A DNA stretch of 64,000 bases from Neolewinella persica DSM 23188 (GTDB lineage Bacteria; Bacteroidota; Bacteroidia; Chitinophagales; Saprospiraceae). The DNA lies in NCBI RefSeq assembly GCF_000373105.1, contig NZ_KB890417.1, positions 90,339 to 154,338 on the forward strand, given 5' to 3'. The position numbers and the translations under genes were made by a program. Positions 44,344 through 52,776 of this stretch are shown here, piece after piece (positions within the stretch are counted from its first letter, which is position 1; each line of letters opens with the position of its first letter). A model generated the notes under the pieces. That model was not told the origin of the DNA and ran no database searches. It was given only the letters and a program-made list of their open reading frames with translations.

Positions 44344-46296
44344 ATGGAACTCACTACAACTCTGCTACCTTTTGCTACTGCCTTCGGGCTGGCATTACTT
44401 CACAGTCTCTGGATCGGTGCCGTACTCTTCGTTGGCGTAAAAGCACTCTTTCCATTGCTGTCCTCACCGGCTGCACGACATAATGTTTCCTACGGTGCCC
44501 TGCTGGTCCTGACTGCGACCTTCGGACTTACCTTCTACTTCGTTTATGACCCCGAACCATTATGTGAAAACCTACTTGCCGGTGGCCAATCGCTCAGTGG
44601 GTTACAGCTGCTCGCCTCCGCACAGGAAGCAGGCATCGGCTGGTCTGAGTGGTTACAGCGAGGGGTGCCAAGTATTGCACCGTGGTTGTCGGTTGTTTAC
44701 CTGGCCGGGCTAATTCCGGCAATTTTCTTTTTGATTCGCGATCAGGACCGCGTCATGCAAATGAAGCATGAAGGCCTTTCTGCCCTCCCCATCTCCTGGG
44801 CGGCACGGCTTGGCAACGAGTTAAACCGCCATGCCGCCACCCGCAGGGTACGGTGCTACCTAAGCGACCGCGTAGGTGAAGTAATGACCCTTGGTTTCTG
44901 GAGTCCGGTCATTGTTTTCCCGGTTGCCCTGGTCAACGAACTCACGCCAGAGATGGCTCATACCATTCTATTACACGAAATAGCGCACCTGCGCAATTAC
45001 GACCATTGGCTTAATTACCCCCAGCAATTTATTCGAGCTTTTTTCTTTTATCACCCCGCCGTACACGCCCTCTGCCGCCTGATTGATCAGGAACGTGAGC
45101 ACCGTTGCGATGATTGGGTGGCCGCCCGATGCGAGGACCGACGCACTTACGCTTCGGCACTTGTCACGGTGGCCCGTTCTTCCCATATCCCCCCAAACAA
45201 CCTTGTAATGAGTGCCACCAAAACCCCGTTTTCTCAGCGCATTCAGCGCCTTTTCCTCGGCGAGGACAACCAGACAGACCGGAACTTTGCGTTCTCTATG
45301 CTGCTGGTTGTTCTGCTGGGGGCGGCGCACTTAAGTTATACGAATTGGGGCGAGGACGCAGGTGCAGCCAATTGTTTGGAGGAGCAGGAAATGGAGAGCG
45401 CCGAGCTTACCGCTCAACTCCCCTTATTACTCCTGCACCAGTCGGCCAATGCGCACATCGAGTACCGCCTTAGTAAACTCAATCCGTCCGGCAACTACCG
45501 TTGGATGGTGACCGAAAGGCCCGAAACGGCCCTCGGCACGCCTTGCCCTACCCGTAAAACAGTCGATCAATTCCCCTACATCGCAGCCCCCGAGCCGCCA
45601 GAATCGTCCAACCCCCGTGCCCGGGAACAGTACGAGCGCGCCCAACGTAAGTACGAAGCCATTCAGGAACGGACCAAGCCGGCATTGTGGATGGATGACC
45701 AAACGTTCACCCAAATCGTGCCGGAAATTCCCGAGTTGACCTTTCCCAAGCCATTGCAGCTAGGCATCAGTGAAAGGGCTTCAATCCAATTTGCCCCGTG
45801 CCCCTCCAACCTTCGTAAACAAGAGGTCAAATCCACCATTAACATTGCCCAAGACCATAAAACTAAAGTCAAGACACCCCGTCCCGAGCAGAAAGCTCCG
45901 GTGACCAAAAAGCGTTTAACCTCCGCAAACCGGGAATCAAACACCGCGCAACCTTCCGGTTTAATGGAGGTGAGTGAAACACAAAACCACATCGCTTATT
46001 TCGTAGACGGAAAGCGCGTTGAGGCCAATTGCACCAAGGCCATGAGCCTGAGGCTCATTGAAAGCGTTGACGTCATCAAGGGTGATGCAGAAATGGTCAT
46101 GATGGGGCTGGAAGGCTACGAAGGTACCATCATGGTTACTACCAAAAAGGAAGGCTTAGTAGAAATCGAATCCGCCCCGTTTTCCGTTTCATCGCCCGAC
46201 GAAGACCTGAAGGCTATGGAAGACAGTTATTCCGTTAATTTTAACGAAGGAGAAATAGAAGAGAGCATGGAAGTGCAGCCTTGCCCATGGTTGTAA
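44344..46296 (+). CDS. M56 family membrane metallopeptidase with plug-like C-terminus
   Basis: The product has 650 aa from ATG 44344. Membrane segments near 10-35, 48-68, 113-131 and 320-338. Zinc site: HEIAH at 211-215 and the third ligand in QEREHRCDD (about 249-257), as in BlaR1/MecR1. Instead of a penicillin-binding sensor domain it has a long proline/lysine-rich region and a C-terminal TonB-receptor plug-like unit (IAYFVDGKRVEANCTKAMSL, VDVIKGD, GYEGTIMVTTKK). It likely cleaves its partner repressor on sensing an envelope signal. A dispersed motif copy lies just after the last membrane segment (TNWGEDAGAA). Confidence 0.88.
   Translation: MELTTTLLPFATAFGLALLHSLWIGAVLFVGVKALFPLLSSPAARHNVSYGALLVLTATFGLTFYFVYDPEPLCENLLAGGQSLSGLQLLASAQEAGIGWSEWLQRGVPSIAPWLSVVYLAGLIPAIFFLIRDQDRVMQMKHEGLSALPISWAARLGNELNRHAATRRVRCYLSDRVGEVMTLGFWSPVIVFPVALVNELTPEMAHTILLHEIAHLRNYDHWLNYPQQFIRAFFFYHPAVHALCRLIDQEREHRCDDWVAARCEDRRTYASALVTVARSSHIPPNNLVMSATKTPFSQRIQRLFLGEDNQTDRNFAFSMLLVVLLGAAHLSYTNWGEDAGAANCLEEQEMESAELTAQLPLLLLHQSANAHIEYRLSKLNPSGNYRWMVTERPETALGTPCPTRKTVDQFPYIAAPEPPESSNPRAREQYERAQRKYEAIQERTKPALWMDDQTFTQIVPEIPELTFPKPLQLGISERASIQFAPCPSNLRKQEVKSTINIAQDHKTKVKTPRPEQKAPVTKKRLTSANRESNTAQPSGLMEVSETQNHIAYFVDGKRVEANCTKAMSLRLIESVDVIKGDAEMVMMGLEGYEGTIMVTTKKEGLVEIESAPFSVSSPDEDLKAMEDSYSVNFNEGEIEESMEVQPCPWL
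45347..45369 (+). repeat. Dispersed 20-bp motif, copy 11
   Basis: GGGGCGAGGACGCAGGTGCA then GCC, inside the M56 gene, antisense orientation. It encodes WGEDAGAA just after the last membrane helix. Confidence 0.7.
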
Positions 46297-46395
46297 GGCC
46301 TTGACAAAACTTCCTTCTCGGCGAGCGTAAACGTCGATCTACATCCGCGAAATCTTTACCCGTCCATCAAGCAAATATTTTGATAGCTGCCCGCG

Positions 46396-46445
46396 CGGCC
46401 GGAGGCCGACGCTACCGCTCATTGCCAGAGGCAATTTCGTCATGA
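46396..46445. repeat. Two triloop hairpins
   Basis: CGGCC-GGA-GGCCG (46396-46408) and ATTGCC-AGA-GGCAAT (46431-46445) in the spacer after the M56 gene. Same 3-nt-loop style as the cassettes at 38 and 50 kb. The spacer also contains TTCACTC-type filler. Confidence 0.55.
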
Positions 46446-46513
46446 TACAGATGCCTTAAGCGGTTTCCCATTCACTAACGCACTCCTTCTTCCATTTACT
46501 AACTCACTCTCCC

Positions 46514-47356
46514 ATGCGTGTTCTCTACCCTCTCGTGCTCTTAACCTTCCTTTGCACCTGCGTCCGCGCCCAAATTCCGTATCTCCATCTAAGTCCCTTC
46601 ACCACCACGGAAATCACCATTGCTGCCACCGAAATAGAATTGTCCTACGGTAGGCCGAGCATGCGGGGTCGAAAGATATTCGGCGGATTGGAACCCTGGG
46701 GAAAAATCTGGCGTGGAGGAGCTAACCGCAACCCACGTCTGGTCATCAGTAAACCAATCACCTTCGGCGATACATTGGTGAAAACCGGTTCTTACACTCT
46801 GTTTTCCAAGCCGGGTGAAAAAAAATGGACCGTTTATCTCTACGACGAGGTCAACAAATATGGCGCGCCCGACGAATGGGACGAGAAGAAAGTCGTGGCC
46901 ACTCTGGTCGTCAACCGGGAGGTACTTGCTAAGCCAATTGAAACCCTTAGCTATAGTTTCGAAGAGATTTCTAACGACCACTTCACGCTGGCGATGGAGT
47001 GGGAGAACACCCGGATCGTTATTCCCTTTGGCTTGCAGACGAAGGTCTTTATGAATGAGGCTATTGCAAAAACCCTCGCCGGCCCAAATTCCGCAGATTA
47101 CTCCAATGCAGCCATGTATGAACTGCGCGACGGCAAAAACTATGTTCAGGCCCTGGCCTGGTTCGACAAGGCCATTGAACTCGACGATACGCCCAGTTAT
47201 TGGGAGCACCTCTTCCGGGCCCAGACCCTCGTGAAGTTGGGCCGGCTCGACGAAGCCCGAGCCGGCGCACAGCGCAGCCTGGAAATGGCAAAAAAGATCA
47301 ACAGCGAATACGGGACTGCCGAAAGCCTGGCGATTCTCGATGCATTAAACGATTGA
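46514..47356 (+). CDS. DUF2911 secreted protein with TPR-like C-terminus
   Basis: The product has 280 aa. The signal peptide ends in CVRAQ; its LCTCVRAQ part is encoded by a dispersed-motif copy. Residues 30-175 are a DUF2911 domain (IELSYGRPSMRGRKIFGGLE, PWGKIWRGGANRNP, and KTGSYTLFSKPGEKKWTVYL). The C-terminal 90 residues form helical repeats resembling two TPR units (ALAWFDKAIELDD). Function of DUF2911 is unknown. Probably periplasmic or surface. Confidence 0.85.
   Translation: MRVLYPLVLLTFLCTCVRAQIPYLHLSPFTTTEITIAATEIELSYGRPSMRGRKIFGGLEPWGKIWRGGANRNPRLVISKPITFGDTLVKTGSYTLFSKPGEKKWTVYLYDEVNKYGAPDEWDEKKVVATLVVNREVLAKPIETLSYSFEEISNDHFTLAMEWENTRIVIPFGLQTKVFMNEAIAKTLAGPNSADYSNAAMYELRDGKNYVQALAWFDKAIELDDTPSYWEHLFRAQTLVKLGRLDEARAGAQRSLEMAKKINSEYGTAESLAILDALND
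46549..46572 (-). repeat. Dispersed 20-bp motif, copy 12
   Basis: CCTTTGCACCTGCGTCCGCG then CCCA, 35 nt after the ATG and in sense orientation. It encodes LCTCVRA at the end of the signal peptide, with cleavage expected after the last Ala. Confidence 0.9.
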
Positions 47357-47400
47357 TGTTTGCCTAAATATTGAATAAAATTCTCGCTAGTAGGGGCAAC

Positions 47401-47466
47401 CCGCGTTCGCTGAGCGAACGCGGCCAACAACTTAGACGCTTGTACGGGCGGGGCTTGCCCCCGCCC
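47401..47466. repeat. Two perfect GC-rich hairpins
   Basis: Arms CCGCGTTCGC and GCGAACGCGG with a TGA loop (47401-47423), then GGGCGGGG and CCCCGCCC arms (47446-47466). They lie between the convergent DUF2911 and UPF0126 genes. A further CCCC/GGGG hairpin follows at about 47510-47525. Confidence 0.6.
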
Positions 47467-47537
47467 ATGTCTTTATGAACCTGAAAGCTTGCCCCCGCCC
47501 GCCCTGCACGACCCCGAAAACCCCTTTGGGGCCTTAC

Positions 47538-48158
47538 CTAAACTCCGCCCGATGCCTTCTTACCAAAAGCCAGCGTCCAATGATTTTTCACTGCCATTAG
47601 CCGAATGACAAATACCGTAATAATGGCCACCGCCATCGCCAATGGCTCACCGATCAGTTGCTCAGTGAGCAGGAACAAAATCCCGCCAGCCAGGCAAGCG
47701 GAAGCATAGATTTCTTTTCGAAAGATCAGCGGCACCTCGTTGGACAGCACGTCGCGGATGACCCCTCCAAAAGTAGCTGAAACCACACCAAGAAAAACAC
47801 AAATGATGGGTGACAGACCGAAAGCAAGCGCCTTTTGCAGGCCCAGGATGGTGTACAGCGCAATACCGATCGTATCAAACAAGAACATGCTGCGCCGCAG
47901 CTTACGCATATAGGGCTGAAAAAGGTAGGCAAACAGGAATGCGCCAAAGATGATGTACAGGTAAACCGGATTCAACATCCAGCCGACGGGGGTACTGCCG
48001 ATCATCAAATCCCGCAAAGTACCCCCGCCGATGGCGGTGACCAACGCCAGAATGAAAACGCCAAAAACATCGAACTGGCGCTTCATGCCAGCGAGCGCCC
48101 CCGAGATGGCGAAGACGAAGGTGCCGGCGTAGTCGATGGTTAGAATGAAGAGTTCCAT
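47538..48158 (-). CDS. UPF0126 (TRIC-like) membrane protein
   Basis: The product has 206 aa with six to seven membrane helices arranged as two repeats of a three-helix unit. Each repeat has the family signature: AIGGGTLRDLMIG in the first and ATFGGVIRDVLSNEVPLIF in the second. UPF0126 proteins (YicG/YadS type) are related to trimeric intracellular cation channels; some are linked to glycine transport. Substrate unknown here. Single gene, inner membrane. Confidence 0.88.
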   Translation of the reverse strand: MELFILTIDYAGTFVFAISGALAGMKRQFDVFGVFILALVTAIGGGTLRDLMIGSTPVGWMLNPVYLYIIFGAFLFAYLFQPYMRKLRRSMFLFDTIGIALYTILGLQKALAFGLSPIICVFLGVVSATFGGVIRDVLSNEVPLIFRKEIYASACLAGGILFLLTEQLIGEPLAMAVAIITVFVIRLMAVKNHWTLAFGKKASGGV

Positions 48159-48294
48159 TTTTGAAGTATTCAGGGGTTAGTATTAAGGGTTTAGGGTTCA
48201 GAAAAGTCTGCAATGTAGTGGTTCTGCACACCAAGTTATGGGATAATCGGAGATGGTTGTATTTTGTACCAACTTCACCAAACCCATTCGAAAA

Positions 48295-48873
48295 ATGAGA
48301 CTATTATCTCTGGCTTTCTGCTTGTTACTTTCTTGTTGTCTAGCCGCCCAGGTTGAACCTAAGTCGGAGTGGGAAGGTCTAACGATTCCTCCAGATGCGC
48401 CTTCGCAACAGCCAGTTATTCTGCATTCTCACTCGTCCCTTGACACGGGTGATCCCCTGTACATCATCAACGGGTACCCCGCCGAGAAAGCGGATCTTCA
48501 AGATCTCAACCCGGCAAGTATTGAATCGATAAATGTCCTCAAAGGAGAAAGTGCACTAGTTCTTTATGGCAGCCAAGGAGGTAAGAATGGTGTCATCATC
48601 ATTCAAACCAAGGACGATATTACTCCCCGTGCAGACTACACCCTCACCCCGGAGGAAATCCCTGCTGATATTTTCTCGCTTTACGAAACAAAGGATTTTG
48701 GGGCGGGTAAGCAGGTGGTTTATCTGCTACAGGGAAACCCCATTAAATTGCGCAAACTAAAAAAACTAGCGACTACGGACATTGCCTCCATCAAGGTTTA
48801 TGAACGGGCGCTGAAGGTCAGGTTGATGGGCTACAGTGAGCAGGAGGTGATTGTGGATGTTATACTGCGGTAG
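48295..48873 (+). CDS. Secreted small protein with TonB-plug-like domain
   Basis: The product has 192 aa from ATG 48295 (MRLLSLAFCLLLSCCLAAQ, a signal peptide). The frame is open from 48253. Residues 70-120 match the plug-domain pattern of Bacteroidota TonB-linked receptors (PLYIINGYPAEKADLQDLNP, ESINVLKGESALVLYGSQ, NGVIIIQTK) but no barrel follows. A second, weaker copy of the same pattern lies at about 135-192. It resembles the C-terminal unit of the M56 protein at 44344-46296. Function unknown. Confidence 0.7.
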   Translation: MRLLSLAFCLLLSCCLAAQVEPKSEWEGLTIPPDAPSQQPVILHSHSSLDTGDPLYIINGYPAEKADLQDLNPASIESINVLKGESALVLYGSQGGKNGVIIIQTKDDITPRADYTLTPEEIPADIFSLYETKDFGAGKQVVYLLQGNPIKLRKLKKLATTDIASIKVYERALKVRLMGYSEQEVIVDVILR

Positions 48874-48881
48874 TGTGTAGC

Positions 48882-49095
48882 ATTTTCTCATCCGCTGCAT
48901 CTTTCTGCTGGCGTAGCCGCAGGAAGTTCATCGGATGTGTAAAATGCGTGAGTAGCAAAAAAAACAGTAGTAATTCAACGTTCATTGTAACTGAAACCTG
49001 AACGAAATCAATGTCTACTTCAACCCCGGCAACACATCCGATGAACTTTTGCCCGGCTGCGCCAGGTCAAAAGACGCATCGGATGAGCGGCTGGA
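48882..49095. repeat. MITE-like inverted-repeat element
   Basis: AAGTTCATCGGATGTGT (48924-48940) and ACACATCCGATGAACTT (49032-49048) are perfect. Outside them the pairing continues imperfectly to about 57 bp per arm (CTCATCCG, CTGGCGTAGCCG on the left; CGGCTGCGCCAG, CGGATGAG on the right). About 90 bp of unrelated AT-rich DNA lies between. No open frame. It occupies nearly the whole gap between two genes. Confidence 0.65.
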
Positions 49096-49144
49096 CGCAC
49101 AGGATATTTTAAAACCAATCATCTCGATGGGTGGTAACAGTCCA

Positions 49145-50086
49145 TCACCCAAACGCCCCCATGATTTTCGCAAACAGGGTCCGCGCATGCCCCTCTTCCG
49201 CCTCCGCACTCCACCCGGCAATGTGGGGCGTAAGGACCGTATTTTTGCTACGGACCAGGTATTGAAACGGCGCCGGCAGGTCTTCTGGCTCCAGGTGGAC
49301 GAAACTCTGCTCTTCGTATTCGTGCACGTCGAGGGCGGCACCGAGGACTTTTCCGGATTCCATTGCGGCAACCAGATCAGCGGTATTCACCGCCGGCCCC
49401 CGGGCGGTATTGATGAGGTAGAACGGCTTGGCAAAAGCGTTGATCCAATCCTGGTTAACGTAGTAGTGGTTACCCTCTAAAAAGAGGTGGAGAGAGACAA
49501 CGTCGGCCCGGCTTTGCAGTTCTTCCAGGCTTACTTCGGTGGCGTATTCATCGCCGTAATCCGTCCTGAATTTATCGTAAGTGATGACTTTACAACCGAA
49601 ACCTACCAGGCGTCGGGCGGTCATTTGGCCCATGTTTCCATAGCCGATGAGGCCGACGGTGAGGCTGCCCAATTCGGTCCCCACGTTACCCCGGCGGACC
49701 CAGCCACCGGCGCGGATCTGCTGGTCGGCCCGGCCAAGGTGATTGAGCAGCATCAGCATCATCCCGACGGTATGCTCGGCTACGGTATGCTTGCTGCCTT
49801 CGGGGCTATTGAACACGGTGATGCCGAGTTGTTTGGCGTGTTCCAGGTCAATGTGGTCGGTCCCGACGCCCCAGCGGGCGACGAATTTAAAGCTCGGTCC
49901 GCAGGCATCCAGCAGCTCCCGGTCGATGTTGAGCCGGCTGCGGACCATGAGCCCGTCGTAGTTCTTCAGTTCGGCCAGAATGTGGGCGCGGTCGCGGGTG
50001 CAGAGATCGGTAACGGCATGCCCCGCTTCTGCGAGCGCTTGCTGGAGGTAGGGGTGGGCGGCTTGGTCTAGGAAGGCGATGTTCAT
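49145..50086 (-). CDS. D-2-hydroxyacid dehydrogenase (phosphoglycerate dehydrogenase-like)
   Basis: The product has 313 aa. NAD-binding Rossmann motif GLIGYGNMGQMTARRLVGFG, followed by an acidic residue in TYDKF (NAD preference). Catalytic Arg in NTARGPAVN, Glu in DVHEYEE, His in LTPHIAGWSAEAEEG. It oxidises a D-2-hydroxy acid; 3-phosphoglycerate is likely but not certain, and no ACT regulatory domain is present. serC or serB are not adjacent. The N-terminal LCTRDRAH is encoded by a dispersed motif. The leader TACCTTCCCCCC directly precedes the ATG, as in the DRTGG gene. Confidence 0.88.
   Translation of the reverse strand: MNIAFLDQAAHPYLQQALAEAGHAVTDLCTRDRAHILAELKNYDGLMVRSRLNIDRELLDACGPSFKFVARWGVGTDHIDLEHAKQLGITVFNSPEGSKHTVAEHTVGMMLMLLNHLGRADQQIRAGGWVRRGNVGTELGSLTVGLIGYGNMGQMTARRLVGFGCKVITYDKFRTDYGDEYATEVSLEELQSRADVVSLHLFLEGNHYYVNQDWINAFAKPFYLINTARGPAVNTADLVAAMESGKVLGAALDVHEYEEQSFVHLEPEDLPAPFQYLVRSKNTVLTPHIAGWSAEAEEGHARTLFAKIMGAFG
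49984..50007 (+). repeat. Dispersed 20-bp motif, copy 13
   Basis: GGGCGCGGTCGCGGGTGCAG then AGAT, about 80-100 nt after the dehydrogenase start, in sense orientation. It encodes LCTRDRA in a surface helix region. Confidence 0.8.
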
Positions 50087-50202
50087 GGGGGGAAGGTAGG
50101 GACATAAATGTTTTCGGCATCATGCGTACAGGCTCAATGTGCATAATAAAGCGACTACTCACTTTGAGTCAGATTCAGTTGTACACATCACCCTGCTAGT
50201 AC

Positions 50203-50450
50203 ACTGTAATTTAAGTTTTCGCTGCTTTTTACTTGTCGCGTAGCTACTGCACTTGAATTGCCTGGGACAAGGAGGAACGACGCAGTCCCAGGTAACGAAA
50301 AGGGCCGTTAAGGTTTGACGACGCTACGCGTCGTAAGCATAGTCCTTAGCCCGTTACCCCGGACTTCATCCAGGGAAACTATGCTGTATTCGCTACGCGA
50401 AATTCAGGTTCGGTAAATTTCTAAAAACTCAGTTTACGGTGGACTAGTAC
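50203..50450 (-). repeat. Triloop-hairpin cassette, copy 2
   Basis: Inverse of copy 1. Its ends (CTAGTACACTGTAATTTAAG on the left, CAGTTTACGGTGGACTAG on the right) are imperfect inverted repeats of about 16 bp. Inside: the GTCGCGTAGC region, CCTGGGAC/GTCCCAGG with GTCGT-type loop, ACGACGC-TAC-GCGTCGT, CCCGGAC-TTC-ATCCAGGG, and TTCGC-TAC-GCGAA. Lies between the dehydrogenase and methyltransferase-like genes. No open frame. Confidence 0.8.
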
Positions 50451-50495
50451 TGCACCAGCTCAAAAGGATTTGTCGGCCGGCGAGATTTTCTCGAA

Positions 50496-51491
50496 TCAAT
50501 CCTCTAACTTAAACGTAAGCTCAATCGAAGGCTCCATCAGGTAAGTAAAGACCATACAACGGTAAGTAAAGGGTTGGACCAACTCCAGCCCCAGGGGCAG
50601 CGTCAGGGAGGATTCGTTGGTCGTCAACCAATTATCCTGACTGACGTGTACATGGGTTTCCAGCAACATGCGCTGGTAGGTGGTCATGTCGTACTTGCTG
50701 AAATCGACCTGTACGTTGGGCAGTTGAGCCGGGATGGTGCGGTCTCCGTTGCCGGCAGCAACGGATTTCCGGACATCGATGATGATGCCCAACTCCTCCG
50801 CTTGTAATGGGGAACCAGGCGTTGGCTCCAGCTTCGCTTTGATCACCACGTTCTCGGGGATCAGCGTGATGCCGGGCCGGAACTGGGGCAAAAGGTTCAG
50901 GAGTATGGGAACGTAACACTCCCGGTACAAGAGCGCATCCAGGGTTTCACTGATAAGCAGGTGATAATCGGCCGCTGCGGGCACCGTGAATGCGGTCGCA
51001 TCCGCCTGGTACTGTGCCCGTAGGTAACCAGACAAGCCAAGGTCTTCGATCAGTTTACCGGCGAAGACGAGGGAGTGTTCGTTGATCTCCAGAATAGAGA
51101 ACCGGACTTCTCCCGGCTCAAACAAGGGCGCAACCAGGGTAACGAAGGGAGCATACGGCCCACAGCCGGCGTAGAAAACCTCTACGGTTTGGTCCGGATG
51201 CGCCGCCCGTTGATTGCGGATGGCGGCAACGACGCTGGTGAGAAATTTGGTGGTCCGTTTAAAGTCCAGCAAGCACTGCGCAGCGTGGTTCAGGCCAAGG
51301 GCGGCGCCTTTCGCCGTTGGCACCGCAGCAAGGTGCTCCAGCTTAGTGTCGAAACCAGTGAGCCCGGTGATTTCCTGGAACCCGGTGTGGATTTCTTTGA
51401 TGATGCGCTCGGCTTCGGTGGGGCTGGCGGCGTTGAGCAGCAGGTCGCTGGCCAATTTTTTGACGTTTGTGGGGGTGCTTTTCTCAGTCAT
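50496..51491 (-). CDS. Putative SAM-dependent methyltransferase
   Basis: The product has 331 aa from ATG 51491 (MTEKSTPTNVKK); a TTG 20 codons earlier is less likely. The central VEVFYAGCGPYAPFVTLVAP looks like motif I of a class I methyltransferase, with an acidic residue after the second strand (FSILEINEHS). A beta-rich C-terminus follows. Overall resemblance to PRMT-like enzymes (ISETLDALLYRE at the double-E position, helix with LLNLLPQF) is suggestive. The substrate is unknown. Single gene. Confidence 0.6.
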   Translation of the reverse strand: MTEKSTPTNVKKLASDLLLNAASPTEAERIIKEIHTGFQEITGLTGFDTKLEHLAAVPTAKGAALGLNHAAQCLLDFKRTTKFLTSVVAAIRNQRAAHPDQTVEVFYAGCGPYAPFVTLVAPLFEPGEVRFSILEINEHSLVFAGKLIEDLGLSGYLRAQYQADATAFTVPAAADYHLLISETLDALLYRECYVPILLNLLPQFRPGITLIPENVVIKAKLEPTPGSPLQAEELGIIIDVRKSVAAGNGDRTIPAQLPNVQVDFSKYDMTTYQRMLLETHVHVSQDNWLTTNESSLTLPLGLELVQPFTYRCMVFTYLMEPSIELTFKLED

Positions 51492-51729
51492 TGGGTTAAA
51501 GCTACTAGAGGTTGTGGATTTAGTGGAAGCTTTCGGGAATTTTGGGCTCAATTATGGTACGCCGGGGGCGAGCTCCGCCCGTACAAGCATCCGATTATGG
51601 GTGGGTATATGGAATAGAGGGATGGTTGCGGCGCTGCGCGCCGCCGAATGGCCTTGCCTCTTTCAATCCCCGGGTTTCGGCGTACCGCCTCACCCGGGGC
51701 AAAATGATTGGATCTCTCCGGAATCCCCT

Positions 51730-52146
51730 CTACCGTCGTACCAAACTCCCCGTCCAGTCCCAGTCTTTTGACCTAAGCCGGAGCAAATACACCCCGGCCG
51801 GCAGTTCATCCACGGCTAATTCAACGGTATTTGCACCTGCGGCCGCGCCCACATGGCCTTTCCGAACCTCCTGACCATAGGTGTTGTAGACGTGCCAATT
51901 GACCCGTTCCGCTTCCGGGCTCACCCAGTTCACCGTCAGGGCTGATCCACCCACAGGATTCGGGAAGACCCTCACTGCCCGCTCGTCATCGGCCCGCCAG
52001 GTAACCCGCCGGACGAGGGAGTAATCCTCCTCCCCATCAAAGTCCCGGGCCAGGATGCGATAGTAGGCCAAGTTACCCGTTGCACGATCATCAATAAAGG
52101 AATAAGCCGTTGCCGCATTAGTGGGTGTTTTGAATGGGGAGCGAGT
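51730..52146 (-). pseudogene. 3' remnant of a T9SS-secreted protein gene
   Basis: The open stretch starts after an in-frame TGA (52149-52147). It begins FKTPTNAATAYSFIDDRATG, then NLAYYRILARDFDGEEDYS, the end of a fibronectin-like unit that normally precedes a sorting domain. Next is a type A sorting domain (VFPNPVGGSALTVNW, NTYGQEVRKG, AGVYLLRLRSKD). There is no signal peptide and no upstream coding, so it cannot be exported. A motif copy interrupts the sorting domain in frame (HVGAAAGANT). I read it as the tail of a deleted gene. Confidence 0.65.
51830..51851 (-). repeat. Dispersed 20-bp motif, copy 14
   Basis: TTTGCACCTGCGGCCGCGCC then CA, within the T9SS sorting-domain remnant, antisense. 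It encodes GAAAGAN, a third reading frame. Confidence 0.9.
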
Positions 52147-52252
52147 TCACTCAAACCTACGGAAAGCATCTTGGGAGACCGTCTGGTTCCCATGATCTGT
52201 CAATCAGCGTACACACTAGCTGCTTACTTTCGCACCTAAGATCGCTGGCACA

Positions 52253-52672
52253 CTACTGGGTATATTTATTACGATGGATCGCTACATATTCTACCCAAAC
52301 CACGACTACCAATACGATCAATTCCAGAACGAAGTACGTCACGCCCAATGCGGTAAGTTGCTCAAAGTGCCGGTATACCAGGCCAAGCGACAGCAAAGCG
52401 TATAAGGCATTGGCAATCATGATCACTCGCAGGAAAATGGGCCACTTATCCTTTACCAGAAAGTAGCAAGTCCACGAATAACAGACGAAGCCGCAAGCCA
52501 GCAGCGCAAGTACGGCGAGCGGATCTTCGGGCATGCCGAAAAGAGCCTGAAATTGCCGCAGCACTACTCCAAGGAAGAAGGCGGAGAGGAGGGCGCCGGT
52601 GCCGTCTAGGAGGAACAGGTACTTGCCGGAACCTGTCAATTTGTTGAAGAAGTCCTTAAATCTGTCTGGCAA
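52253..52672 (-). CDS. Four-helix membrane protein (hypothetical)
   Basis: The product has 139 aa. Four hydrophobic segments: FLLDGTGALLSAFFLGVVL (about 18-38), LAVLALLACGFVCYSW (about 52-70), VIMIANALYALLSLGLVY (about 82-100) and LGVTYFVLELIVLVVVV (about 108-128). No catalytic or binding motif. Short basic ends suggest an inner-membrane protein. No family recognised. Confidence 0.65.
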   Translation of the reverse strand: MPDRFKDFFNKLTGSGKYLFLLDGTGALLSAFFLGVVLRQFQALFGMPEDPLAVLALLACGFVCYSWTCYFLVKDKWPIFLRVIMIANALYALLSLGLVYRHFEQLTALGVTYFVLELIVLVVVVWVEYVAIHRNKYTQ

Positions 52673-52776
52673 ACCTGGTATTTAGTGATTACGTTAAAAA
52701 TCCTCAACTGGCTAATTGAAAGTGTGGCGGATATTTCAACAATGCTATCTTGAGTTCCCACCCATCATTCACTGTA

